From Hemerocallis citrina (lineage: Eukaryota > Streptophyta > Magnoliopsida > Asparagales > Asphodelaceae), in NCBI GenBank assembly GCA_017893485.1, contig CM030360.1:10900597-10964596 (forward strand): a DNA stretch of 64,000 nt. The letters run 5' to 3'. Every line of letters starts with the position of its first letter. The stretch's first letter is position 1. The notes below the pieces were generated by a model that saw only the letters and a list, made by a program, of their open reading frames with translations, had not been told where the DNA came from and searched no databases. The position numbers and the translations under genes were made by a program. Positions 27,992 to 38,042 of the stretch are shown here, piece after piece.

Positions 27992-29139
27992 CAATGCAAA
28001 TCCAATGGCCAAGATCAACGGATCAAGAAGCAATCGCGATTGCGATTACGATGATCAACGATCGGACGGTCGAGATCAAGATCTGATCGGATGGTGGTGG
28101 TTGATTTGATCAAGCACTTGATGATGATCATGGTGATGATCAAATGGAGGATTGGATGGCTGTGATCAAAATCTGCTGATGAAGATGATGATCATGATGA
28201 TCGACAGCCCAAAAACACTTGATCAAAACCAACAAAGCCAGAGGGGCTCTGCGAGGAGGAGACGACGACGGCCAAGGGACACAGCGGCGGCAGCTAGGGG
28301 ACACGGTGGACGGGGAGCGGCGGCGCTCAGGGTTGGGTTGCTGCTGCGAAGGGATACACAGCACGGGGCTGGAGCTGTGTGGTCACAATGGCGGGAGGCA
28401 CAATGCACAGGAAGTGTGCTATCGGTGGGTCATGACTCAGGGAGGTCGTGACTTGCTGTCGTGGCTAGGGTCGCTGAACGTGACAGGGCAGGGAGCGACG
28501 CTGCGGGGCTGTCACCGGCTGACTGGCGATGCTGACTGTTGCCACTGCTATCGTGCGGTGCTCAGGAGGAGGCAGCACAGGCAGAAAGGCAGGGAGCGAC
28601 GTCAGGCTGCTGTTGACGAGGGGAGGAGAAGAGAGGTGGCAGGGGGCTGCGGTCTGGCATCGTGACAAGAGGGTGGACAGGAGTCAGGGTTAGGCAGTGA
28701 GCACCGGGGGCTAGGAGAGATCGGGAGATGGGTTGATGCAGGGTTAGAGGATGAGAGGTAGGAGAATGGCAATGGAATAGTGGAGAGGGATTAGGCGGCA
28801 GGGGGTTCGGTAGTATTAGGGATAATATATAATAGGGTATATATATGGGGATAATTAGGGTTTAGGTGGGTACGGGTAGGGTGTAAACGGGTTTGGGGTA
28901 TAAAACAGGTATTGGGTTTAGGGTTGGGGTGTTATTGGGTATCAAATGGGTTATTGGGTAGTTGGCTTATAGGGTATATCCAATAGGGGAAAATAGGGTT
29001 AAAATTCATTAGGGAAAAAATAGAGTAACCAATAAAAATATAATTTATATTAAAATGTAATTTGTATTACAATATAGAATTTATTTGAAATACTACAAAT
29101 ACAATTAACAATATAAATAGATTTTTACTTTATCAATCA

Positions 29140-29177
29140 AGGGTAGTAATAATAATAACAATAATAACAATAATAAC

Positions 29178-29220
<43 letters not shown>

Positions 29221-29285
29221 TAAGGATAATAGTAATAATAATAATAATAATAATATTGATAACAATAATAATAACAACAACATAA
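29140..29285. repeat. AAT/AAC microsatellite in element II right LTR
   Basis: Longer counterpart of the run at 19265-19375; length differs between the two LTRs of one element. Confidence 0.9.
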
Positions 29286-29477
29286 ATAAGGTTTGTATTA
29301 CAATATGAAAATCATAGTGAATCGTTACAAATAAAATTATTGATTAAAAATAAACTTTAATAGGAGATCTGACAATACATTTTAAGAAAAAGAATTTGAA
29401 AGTGGGAAAATAATTTACAAAAATTTAAAATACCAAAAATACACTGAAAATACGGAATTGGGGAAACAGGGGTTACA

Positions 29478-30300
29478 CTGAGGGTGAAAAGTTGTGTTGT
29501 ACTTCAACTTACTCCCCAGACTACTCTGAAGACTCTCCCAAAACTGCGACCTGAACCTTGTATCTCTGTCGAATACAATACTGACTGGAACCCCATGAAG
29601 TCCGACAATCCCTTGCATGTACTTCTCTGCTAAGCTCTCAGTAGACTGTCCAACTCTGAAGGGAATGGAGTGCGTGCTCTTGGTCAACCTGTCCATAATC
29701 ATCCAAATGGCATTGTTACCCTTAGGACTCCTCGGCAAAGCGGTCACAAAATCCATGGTGATATGCTCCCACTTCCACTCCGGAATGAGAAGAGGTTGAA
29801 GAAGTCCGGCGGTCCTCTGATGCTCTGCCTTCACCTGCTGGCAGATCAAGCACTGTGACACAAATCTCGCCACATCCCTCTTCATACCATGCCACCAAAA
29901 ATGAAGCTTCAATTCCCAGTACTTCTTCGTACCACCAGGATGAATAGAGTACGACGATTGGTGGGATTCTTCAAGCAACTTCTGACGAAACTCGCCCTTC
30001 GGAACACACAACCTGGACCCAAAACGAAGAGATCCATCTGAGTGAACAACCATATCGGTCCTCGTACCCACTTCAACTTTGGCTCTGAACCCTTGCAATT
30101 GCTTATCACCTGCCTGAGCCTCCTTAATTTGCTCAACAAGAGATGACTGCAACAAAAGCATCATGCAACTCCGCACAGAACCTAGCAAGATCACATCCAA
30201 ATCCAACCTCCTCATCTGCTCAACAAGCTCTTTCTGCTGAGTTAAGAACATGGCGACTGGTGTCCTACTCAAAGCATCTGGCACCAAGTTCACTCTACCA
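29478..30300 (-). pseudogene. element I integrase, N-terminal and core part
   Basis: The integrase joins element cDNA to the chromosome. Read from 30293 downward, PDALSR marks the RNase H/integrase junction. The HHCC zinc-binding module follows (SSYSIHPGGTKKY to CLICQQVKAEHQ, about 29.95-29.82 kb). Core Asp residues are in HITMDFVTALP (about 29.76 kb) and SIVFDRDTRF (about 29.58 kb). The frame runs to FHPQ at 29478, where element II cuts it. The third acidic residue lies beyond the insertion at 15552-15554. This piece of the frame is open, so the insertion of element II is the main break here. Confidence 0.92.
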
Positions 30301-30916
30301 GGATAGTATTACAAACTGATGTCATAGTCAGCCATCAACTCCAACCATCGCCTCTGCCTCATGTTCAGCTCCTTCTGAGTGAACACATACTTGAGACTTT
30401 TGTGGTCAGTAAAGATCTCCACTCGATCTCCAAGCAGATAATGCCTCCATAACTTCAAAGCAAAGATCACGGCAGCCAATTCCAAATCATGGGTATGGTA
30501 ATTCTTCTCGTGCGGCCTCAACTATCTGCATGCATAAGCAACAACTCGACCCTTCTGCATCAACACTGCACCTAGGCCCTTGCCAAAAGCATCATAGTGA
30601 ACCACAAAACCACTCGTACCATCCGGAATAGTCAACACAGGTGCTTACGTCAACCGGCACTTCAACTCAGCAAAAGCTCCACTATAAGCTCCATCCCAAA
30701 CAAACTTCTGATCCTTCCTAATCAGCTTAGTCAACGAACCAGCTATCTTCGAAAAGTCTTGGACGAACTTCTGATAATACCCGGTCAAACCAAGGAAACT
30801 TCTCACTTCCAAACTGACTTAGGAACAGGCCAATCCTTGATCGCAGAAATCTTGGTCGGATCAACAGAGATACCATCGCCTGAGATAATGTTCCCCAAAA
30901 AGGTAACTCGATCAAG
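30301..30916 (-). pseudogene. element I RNase H region
   Basis: RNase H removes the RNA strand during reverse transcription. The minus strand encodes VVHYDAFGKGLGAVLMQKG (about 30.60-30.55 kb), with the catalytic Asp. After a frame break the segment [19 protein letters not shown] carries the Glu. [20 protein letters not shown], with the second Asp, follows in the open frame 30309-30521. Stops near 30302 and about 30.52 kb separate it from its neighbours. Confidence 0.88.
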
Positions 30917-31534
30917 CTAGAACTCACACTTGCTGAGTTTCTCATAGAGCTGATTCTCCCTCAAGGTTTGCAGAACCAACCTCAGATGATCAGCATGATC
31001 CTTCCGATTCCGAGAATACACCAGAATGTCGTCTATGAAGACCACCACAAATCTATCCAGAAATTGAGAGAAAACCTTGTTCATCAGACTCATGAACACT
31101 GCTGATGCATTCGTGACTCCGAAAGGCATCACTAGGAACTCATAGTGAACATATCTGGTCCTGAACGCAGTCTTATGTACATCAGCTGCCTTCACCTTCA
31201 CTTGATGATAACCAGAGCGAAGGTCCAACTTCGAAAAGACAACAGCTCCACCCAACTGATCAAACAAGTCATCAATCCTGGGTAGCGGATACCGATTCTT
31301 CACTGTAACACTGTTCAGCTCATGGTAATCCTCGCACAGATGACGACTCCCATCCTTCTTGCTGACAAACAAGACAGAAGTGCCCTACGGGGACACACTG
31401 GGCCTGATGAAACCCAAATCCAACAAACCCTGAACCCGCACCTTCAGCTCTGCTAGCTCAACTGGTGCCATCCGGTAAGGACTCTTCGATATCGGCGTAG
31501 GACCAGGCTAAACATCAATACCGAATTTCCAATA
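30917..31534 (-). pseudogene. element I reverse transcriptase
   Basis: Minus-strand gypsy RT. The N-terminal part (about 31.53-31.38 kb) reads EFGIDV, then a stop, then [13 protein letters not shown]. The open part 30917-31372 has [53 protein letters not shown] and the catalytic [10 protein letters not shown]. The FIDD form of the active site is usual for chromoviruses. At least one in-frame stop in the N-terminal part, and the solo LTR that separates RT from protease, disable it. Confidence 0.92.
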
Positions 31535-32214
31535 TGATTTCTCAGAAATACGTGACATAATTCCTAGCATCAACCTCAATTGTAATAGTAAACATTGCCA
31601 AAACACAAATATATATATTTTTTCAACTTTTATTACATTGATCCTTTACAAAAACACGGTAGAAAAACAAACACCTTGAATTACAAATATTTTCTTTTAC
31701 AACACATTCTTTTACAATTTACATAAGCCATAATCATCATTCTAGAACAAGCATCCAAATCCCAAATCTATAAGCATCTACCTGTAAAACATGAGGCTAG
31801 AGATAATCTAACCCCCAAAACTACAGGGGTCAGCCATAACGGTGTGAGTGACATCAAAAGAAATGCAACATAAATAAAACATAAGGCATAGAGTCATAAA
31901 CAACATGTATCAACAGCAAGAATAAATAACAATAAATAAACATGAAAACATCAAGGAATATGAAATAGCAAATAGTAGGGTATGAAAATATTAAGTAAAA
32001 CTAGACTAAGTGTTAAGTGTAGGAAAAACAGAAAACATCATGCATAAAACCAAGTCAAGAAAACACTAATGCTACATGCTGACACTCTAATGCATACATG
32101 TCGGATTCTATGCATCCCACAATACATAGGTCCGGTGCAAGCCCTTATCGTTTTCCACTTTATAGGGTTAAATCCCTCGTTATGCAACTAATCCTACACG
32201 GTGATGGGAACAAG

Positions 32215-32480
32215 ATCCAGAATACTCCGCGAATAGGCATCACAACCCTAGACGCGAAAGCATCATGTAAGAATAGCTCAAAAACTGGAGAATCACCTCC
32301 CTGCAGTGTATCCCACGAATAGGCTTGCGAGGCTCTTGACGTGCAGATACACCAGGTACATCCCGTGAATAGGCCCGCCGACCGTCGACACGTGAATGCA
32401 CCTTGCATGCTCCGTGAATAGGCCTGCAGACCCTCGACACGTGAACATACAAATGTCCTCTCGAGACAGAACAACACACA
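32215..32480. repeat. four-copy short repeat in solo LTR IV
   Basis: The word TCCRYGAATAGGC recurs at about 32226, 32310, 32364 and 32411, followed by related CGAC/CACGTGAA words. Related LTRs have unrelated four-copy repeats at the same place (41.29-41.54 kb and 50.88-51.12 kb). Confidence 0.75.
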
Positions 32481-33120
32481 AGTCCTGGAACGCATCCGTT
32501 GGACCAAAACCAAGAGCATATACTTACGTTTCCTAAGTTCCATCACATCTCCACTAGTGCATGTCCTTAAGTCAATTATTATTAAAAACACAAAAAAAAC
32601 TCCCCCTCTCTAGAGTTAGTGTATCCTGTCGGACTTAATTCCACAAAACAACCCTAATGATCCCAACAGGTCAAAATCTCATCCGCCGGTTCACAGGACT
32701 CCTACTCAACTCCTAGAGATTCACAAAACGAATATTAACACAAAAACTTTCAATAAAACTCACAAATCCGTCATCAAAACGATTATTTGAAGAAAACATC
32801 TTAAATAAAAAAAACTAAATTCATTTAATGTTTTCATAAAATTATAGAATTCAAATAAAATATTAAATCCATTAAATAACAGAAAATCATATTTTGAAAT
32901 CACAAAATACCACAAAACATCAATTACTTCGAAGAAAATATATTTAATTAACTATATGAAGTTGTAGAAATACAAGTTTGAACGAAATACAACCCTTTAT
33001 AAAATACTGTAATCCGTAGAAAAATATCATTTAAAACAGTAGATTAATAATCCATAATCGAAGAAATATTCATTTAAAGAAACATCAGAAAACTCAAGAA
33101 ATCCATCAGCAAGAGCAATG

Positions 33121-33370
33121 ACAGTCGACTATTGAACATGGTCAGTCGATTGTCCTGCGAAAATCCGAAAACTCAAGAAAAACTCATTAGCCAGGACAGT
33201 GACAGTCGACTGTCCTGCAAAAATCCAGATTCAATTAAATCGACAGTCGACTGTCGACTATCGACTCAGCTCAAAGAAGAAGTAGTCCACTATTATTGCA
33301 AACAAAATCCAAAATCAGTAACTGCCCAGTCGACTGTCGACTGTAGTTTGGTCGACTGTCGACTATAGCA
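33121..33370. repeat. GTCGAC-rich cluster
   Basis: About eight GTCGAC hexamers in 250 bp, several paired as GTCGACTGTCGAC, a self-complementary pattern. It lies inside solo LTR IV. Confidence 0.85.
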
Positions 33371-34641
33371 TGTTGCAGTTTGTGCATGTTTTAACTGATA
33401 CGACGATAAAACTTTGTAAAACCAAAATCAAACTTCCTGAGATGCTTGGACATATCTTATATAACATGTGGGAGTTATTAAGACACATCAAAACATATCA
33501 AGATCTCAAAATAGAACTTTTCACCAAAATCTTTCAAAACAGTCAACATATATATATATATGTATATATGTTCAAAATAGGGATTTAAGCATCAATTTTA
33601 GTATCAGGATTCACCAAATAAGAGTAGTGTATAGTTCGAAACTTCTCGGTACTGAAACAATTGAAATCCAATCAAAACTTCACAAAATCCACAAAAATCA
33701 TCAAAACAGTGTGTATATAAATGTGGATGTGTATATGTGTGTTTGTGTAATTGTGGGTGTGTGCACATCAGTAAAAAAAAACATCAAGAAACATCTTATA
33801 TAAGAGGCATATTTCTTAATCCAATCTCAGTATCCAATCAAACCAAATTCAACTCGAAATTTCACAAAAATCACCAAACTGAAAATTTGGCCTGCACACA
33901 AACAGACCCAAAAACATACCCCCTTCTTTGGGCTTCAAAACTTGATCTTTTAGATCTAATAAATCCTTTTATAACTTGATATGCACATACCCTATCACTT
34001 ACATCAATTTATCCAAGAATACAAGTAACTACAACATGCAAACAATCAAGTTCTCCTTCATTATTACTCAAACAGAGTATGCCAATACATATACACAGTG
34101 AAGATCATGTTTACTCGAATTTGTTTATTTTCATGCAATAACATGATACAAATCAATATATATTCAAATCAGCAACAATATAATTGAAAACATCCTACTC
34201 ATGCTTTCTATTAGGTTCTTAACAATATCAAGTCAACAAATTAGTGTTTTGGTCATCAATAGTATAGTTTCATGAAAAGATTCAATTTATAATTCATCTA
34301 CTCATCAAAAATTCATTATATCTTCATCTAATCCCTAATATGTTTCCTAATAGACAAATCATCACATATGACATGCATAGAACAAAAGAAAACAAACATA
34401 TGTCACTCACCTTATTGAAGAATCATCCAAAGAAAAATAAAGAGAATAAGAAAATCCCTCCTTTCGCAAGAAAACCAAGATCCTTGCTTTAAAAATTCAA
34501 GAAAATAATAATAAGAAATCCCTTTGTGTTGTGCAGCAAAGAGACGACTACACACCACCCTTTATAGGCTGGAAAATAGGGTTTTAGGGTTTTGTAAATA
34601 GATTTGCAAAATACATCTTTTAACTATAACTATAACTTTAC

Positions 34642-35463
34642 CCCTCTCGTTCTATCAACTTTTAGGGGTGCAATTTTGGCTCAATCATCTCCAGAGGGAG
34701 GTTATGCAAATCCTGCATTCTTTGCCCCTCAAGCCTTCTCCGGGTCTTGACGACGCTTCTTTCAATGGTTTTTCCAATCATAAGAACTCCATCACTATAT
34801 CCTCGTCGGCTGATTCTAGTGTCCTCTTTACCCCTCTCTTTACCCCTTCTTGCCCCAGCTTAGACGATGCTAGAAATTCTGGACCTGCTCCTATTTTGTC
34901 CCCATCGGTGAAGTTTGTCCTTCCCCCCGTTAAGCGGAAATACAATAAGAAAGTCTTTAATAATTTGCAGATACATGTGAGTGCTCGTATTCTTGCTAGG
35001 AAAGCAGGTTCTGTGTCTACTCTTCAGCGAGCGCACAATTGAGTTCTGGCGCGCAGTAAGGCTTTTCCTGCTTGTGCCGCTAGAGTTTCTCACAGGCGGC
35101 TGGTGGTGCTTGCTGTCCACATGTGGGGATGTTTGGGCCTTCGGCTTCATGGCACTGCCGCTTGGTTCCGATCCTCTTTTGGGTCTGAGATGGTTGTATT
35201 GCTACTTCTGCTCCGTTTGATGCGTTGTTTTCCGGCAGGTTTTGATCCATCACCCGATTCGGTGTGGTTCTACTATTGTTTCGCAGCTCTCTTTGGCGAG
35301 CTCCTCAGTCTTTTGTCAATTGCTATTTTGTAATCTTCCTTTTGTTTTACAACTTGTAAAACCCCTTATTATTTTGTCTGTAACTTAACTTTTTATTGAT
35401 TTATATATTTTTTGATGGCTGGAGCCGGTTGGCTCTATCCGATATATCAAAAAAAAAAAAACC
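34642..35463 (+). mobile_element. 5'-truncated LINE-type retroposon with poly(A)
   Basis: The 822-bp insert ends in about 13 A (35449-35461). It is flanked by the 12-bp duplication CTATAACTTTAC (34630-34641 and 35464-35475). It is GC-richer than its surroundings. Open frame 34668-35042 (124 aa) has a Ser/Pro-rich start and a KRKYNKKVFNNLQIHVSARI segment, which I do not recognise and which could be a LINE ORF tail. The 3' part (GTAATCTTCCTTTTG and on) looks like a 3' UTR. The target-primed insertion mechanism is well supported; the LINE family is not identified. Confidence 0.8.
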
Positions 35464-36013
35464 CTATAACTTTACATATATAGATCCTTATACTTGGAAA
35501 TTAAATAAAATCAACTTAATTGAGATTTAAAAACAAAAACAAATACCCTAATAGTCAGCCGGGACTATTTTGAAAACCCAGAAAAAAAAAGAAATTGCAC
35601 TTTTGCCCCCTCTAAATGGGAAAAGACCATTCTTTATCAAAACATGCAAAATAAACCAAATTTATTAAAACAAAAAAAATCTTTAACTCTGAGTTGATTA
35701 GGCATCATGCCAAGCCCAAAAATCCAAAAATCTGGAGTTTTTACTCCAAGTGGTAATTTTGCACAAAAGTCCATCTTTTTGTAATATTTGCAAATAGGTC
35801 CAACAATTTTCAGAAAAATCCAGAAAATTCCCAAATAATATCTAATAATAACTAATTAGTTTCCCAAAATTAATTTTTGACTTTGATCTTCCCAAGAAAA
35901 TATTTGCACGTGTTTTGCACGTGTAAAAAGATAAATTTTCAGAAAATCACAAAAAGTCATTTTAATTTATTTATTAATCTTAAAAACATTATTTAAAAAT
36001 CTGGGGTATTACA

Positions 36014-36701
36014 TCCCTATCCGGGGTAGCCCAGGCAACTCCTCGGGAAACACATCCAGAAAATCCCGCACAACAAGAGGCGCAGCCTCACAGCCTAAAT
36101 GCAACTCCATAGCACAACTAGCATCGACAACAACTTCCTGAACACGCCCAAGGGGTAACTCCCTAGCATGGAACTCAAACTCTGCACGGCCTGGCATCCT
36201 GAAAATAACCTTCTTCACTCGACAATCAATGATCGCGTGGGTCTCACCCAGCCAATCCATGCTGAGAATCACATCAAATCCTGAACTGCCAATCACAATC
36301 AGATCTGCTATGAAATTAGCACTTCCAATCACCACGGGACTATGCTTGCACTCCCGTGAACAAACGACAACACCGCCACCTGTAGTGATATGCCAAGAAA
36401 CCGACACCAACTGATGTAGATCCACGAAGCGAGAGGAGACGAAGGAATGGGTTGCCCCGAAATTAAAAAGAACACGAGCAGGAACAGAATGAATAAGAAT
36501 AACACCTAAGATAGAGCCAAAATAAGGGGGAAAATGAACAGATGAAAGATAACCAAGGAATATGAAAAACGATGCAGGAAGACAACATGAAGAAAGATGC
36601 AAGAGAAGTGAAACAAGGAACAAATTACACAACAACAAAAGAAAACACAAAAAAATACCTGCGACGACTTCCTCCGCGGTCTGAGCTTCTTCCGCTGTCA
36701 A
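36014..36701 (-). pseudogene. element I protease region, with intron-like insert
   Basis: The aspartic protease that cuts the polyprotein. The minus strand encodes AEEVVAG, the intron-like block (see 36506-36658), then VILIHSVPARVLFNFGATHSFVSSRF. The active-site triad normally DSG is NFG here, so a catalytic Asp is lost. FDVILSMDWLGETHAIIDC follows, then DVFPEELPGLPR before the solo LTR. The one open frame spans all of this. A frameshift separates it from gag, whose frame ends at 36698. Confidence 0.88.
36506..36658 (-). other. candidate spliceosomal intron in element I
   Basis: On the minus strand the exon ends GTCGTCGCAG and the insert starts GTATTTTTTTGTG. The insert is T-rich and ends GGCTCTATCTTAG before GTGTTATTC. 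It is 153 nt, a multiple of three without stops, so it reads through as a hydrophobic stretch (FLCFLLLLCNLFL). Removing it joins VVAG to VILIHSVPARVLF, which is how related proteases read. It was identified by eye; splicing is not shown. Confidence 0.65.
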
Positions 36702-37872
36702 GTTGAAAGCCTGAACTCTCCCTGGAGCAGCGGTCCTCTGACTGACAATCTGATGCTGGGGGGAAGAAGCGGTCTAACCTGACTACAGACTGGCACAACT
36801 ACGGCCTGGTCATGCCTCCTCCGAGGACAATCTCGAATCAAGTGGTCGGTAGCACCACAACCGAGACAACGACAGTTGGCCTTCCAGTAATCCTTGCGCA
36901 AATGCCCAGGGGTCTGGCAAAAGTTGCAAATAACATCCCTCCGTGGAGGAGCAGGACAGTAGGGAGTTGTCCTGACGGCAAGGACCGAAGCTGGCCTCCT
37001 GATCGGACCTCCAGTAGGCCTGGCAGCAACAGCAGTGGGGTACTGGACAACCCACTGAGAAGGGGTCTCACGAGCATGAGTCTGCTCTGTCACTCGAGCT
37101 GCCTCCAAGGCATTCGCTTAAGTACGGAGACAATGGGCGGCCAAGTGCACCTGAATACCCTGATCAAGATCCAAAAGGAACCTCCGAGCACGATCCTCCT
37201 CATTCGCCACCAAGGTGGTAGCGAAGCGGCTAAGTCTGGTGAACTCCGCAGCGTACTCGTCCACGGATCTAGAGCCATGTTCCAAGAAATACTTGGTGTT
37301 ACAACACTGTATATACAATATGTAACTTAATCTCAAAACATGACACTAATAAATCAACAAGACAACCAACCAACCTACTTCAGGGCAAGAAATTGATGCT
37401 CCATCTCTACCCGGGTGATGCACAGGAAGAATTTCTCCGGGAAGCTTTGAGCGAAAGTGGCCCAAGTAATAGGTCGCTCTAGCCTCTCGGATTCTGTCCT
37501 CCACCAGATGTGGGACAAATCCACCAACTAGATGCATACCACATCCACACGGTCAGCATCGGCGACCCCAGCTGCCTATAGCAGACTCTCCGACCGTATC
37601 AGCCACTGCTCAGCCTCAAGTGGCGTCTCAGTACCAGCGAACTTATCAGGGTGAAACCTCATGAAATCCGCAATGGTACCCGTACGAGGGGGCAAAGCTA
37701 CAAGGGCAGGCACAACGAGGGTCGGAACAACATTCCGGTTAGTAGCTTCCAAAGCGGCCTTAACCAATTTGCTGTGCTCATGTTGCATCTGAGCAATCTG
37801 CTGGAGCACCTGAGTCACAGCTGCCAACTCAGGATGGCCTTCTTGCGAAGATGAACCATTCCCACGAGCCAT
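36698..37872 (-). pseudogene. element I gag
   Basis: Capsid/nucleocapsid protein of a chromovirus. The likely start is ATG at 37872 (MARGNGSSSQEGHPEL), and the frame runs with FHPDKFAGTETPLEAEQWL to about 37576. It continues in other frames with HIWWRTESERLERPITWATF (about 37.51-37.44 kb). After an 81-bp insertion comes SVDEYAAEFTRLSRFATTLV (37.28-37.20 kb). Near the C-terminus are two CCHC zinc knuckles at about 36.94-36.82 kb: CNFCQTPGHLRKDY, whose last Cys is Tyr, and CLGCGATDHLIRDC, intact. Frameshifts and the insertion make it non-functional. Confidence 0.9.
37295..37375. mobile_element. 81-bp insertion in gag with 5-bp duplication
   Basis: It interrupts gag between QFLALK and the downstream SVDEYAAEF part. 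TACTT lies on both sides (37290-37294 and 37376-37380). The insert's ends, GGTGTT on the left and the reverse of GGTTGG on the right, are only weakly inverted, so its class is unknown. An intron was considered, but no GT-AG pair keeps the frame. Confidence 0.45.
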
Positions 37873-38015
37873 AGTATGCACAAAACCCAAAATAATTAGC
37901 AACTAGATCCAGTTGATTAATAATTATTTGTGCAATGCATGCCCTGTCAGGAGTCAAGTAAATCCGATCGAGTCAAGTCTGCCTAATGTATTAGTCAAAC
38001 TAACACATTAGCCAA

Positions 38016-38032
38016 AACTGGCTCTGATACCA
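38016..38032 (-). promoter_or_regulatory. primer-binding site of element I
   Basis: The minus strand reads TGGTATCAGAGCCAGTT, matching the plant initiator-tRNA-Met type, 10 bp inside the 5' LTR. Confidence 0.9.
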
Positions 38033-38042
38033 CTACAAACAT

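Larger units (their letters stand above)
15575..29477 (-). mobile_element. element II: non-autonomous gypsy element with giant LTRs (LARD-like)
   Basis: The ends start TGTCACACTCCGC (15575) and stop GGGGTTACA (29477). The flanking 5-mers CTAAG (15570-15574) and CTGAG (29478-29482) are one base apart. Removing it restores the integrase reading frame of element I. Each LTR is about 4 kb (the right one after subtracting a nested solo LTR), but the internal region is only 1068 bp with no retroelement domain. The primer-binding-site type, the polypurine tract and the LTR termini match element I. I infer that it is moved in trans by Tekay-lineage proteins. Confidence 0.9.
20637..29477 (-). repeat. 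element II LTR, right copy (5' LTR), split by a solo LTR
   Basis: Collinear with the left LTR, but interrupted at 23031-27856. Without the insertion and one target duplication it is about 4010 bp, against 3994 bp in the left copy. The GC-rich leader is at about 28.21-28.80 kb and the minus-strand TATA-rich stretch at about 28.82-28.85 kb. Confidence 0.88.
31535..36013 (-). mobile_element. solo LTR IV between protease and RT of element I
   Basis: It begins TGTAATACCCCAG (minus, at 36013) and ends near GAAATCA (31535). The element I protein reads up to LPGLPRIG on one side and resumes at EFGIDV on the other. The flanks TCCCT (36014-36018) and TCCAA/CAATA give no clean duplication, so the left end is good only to a few bases. 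There is no second LTR or coding domain. Within it lie a four-copy short repeat, a GTCGAC-rich cluster and a LINE insertion. Without the LINE it is about 3.65 kb. It is related to LTR III. Confidence 0.75.

Noticed and set aside
37295..37375. Second intron in gag
   Set aside because: No GT-AG pair in this block restores the gag frame; a TACTT duplication fits an insertion better.
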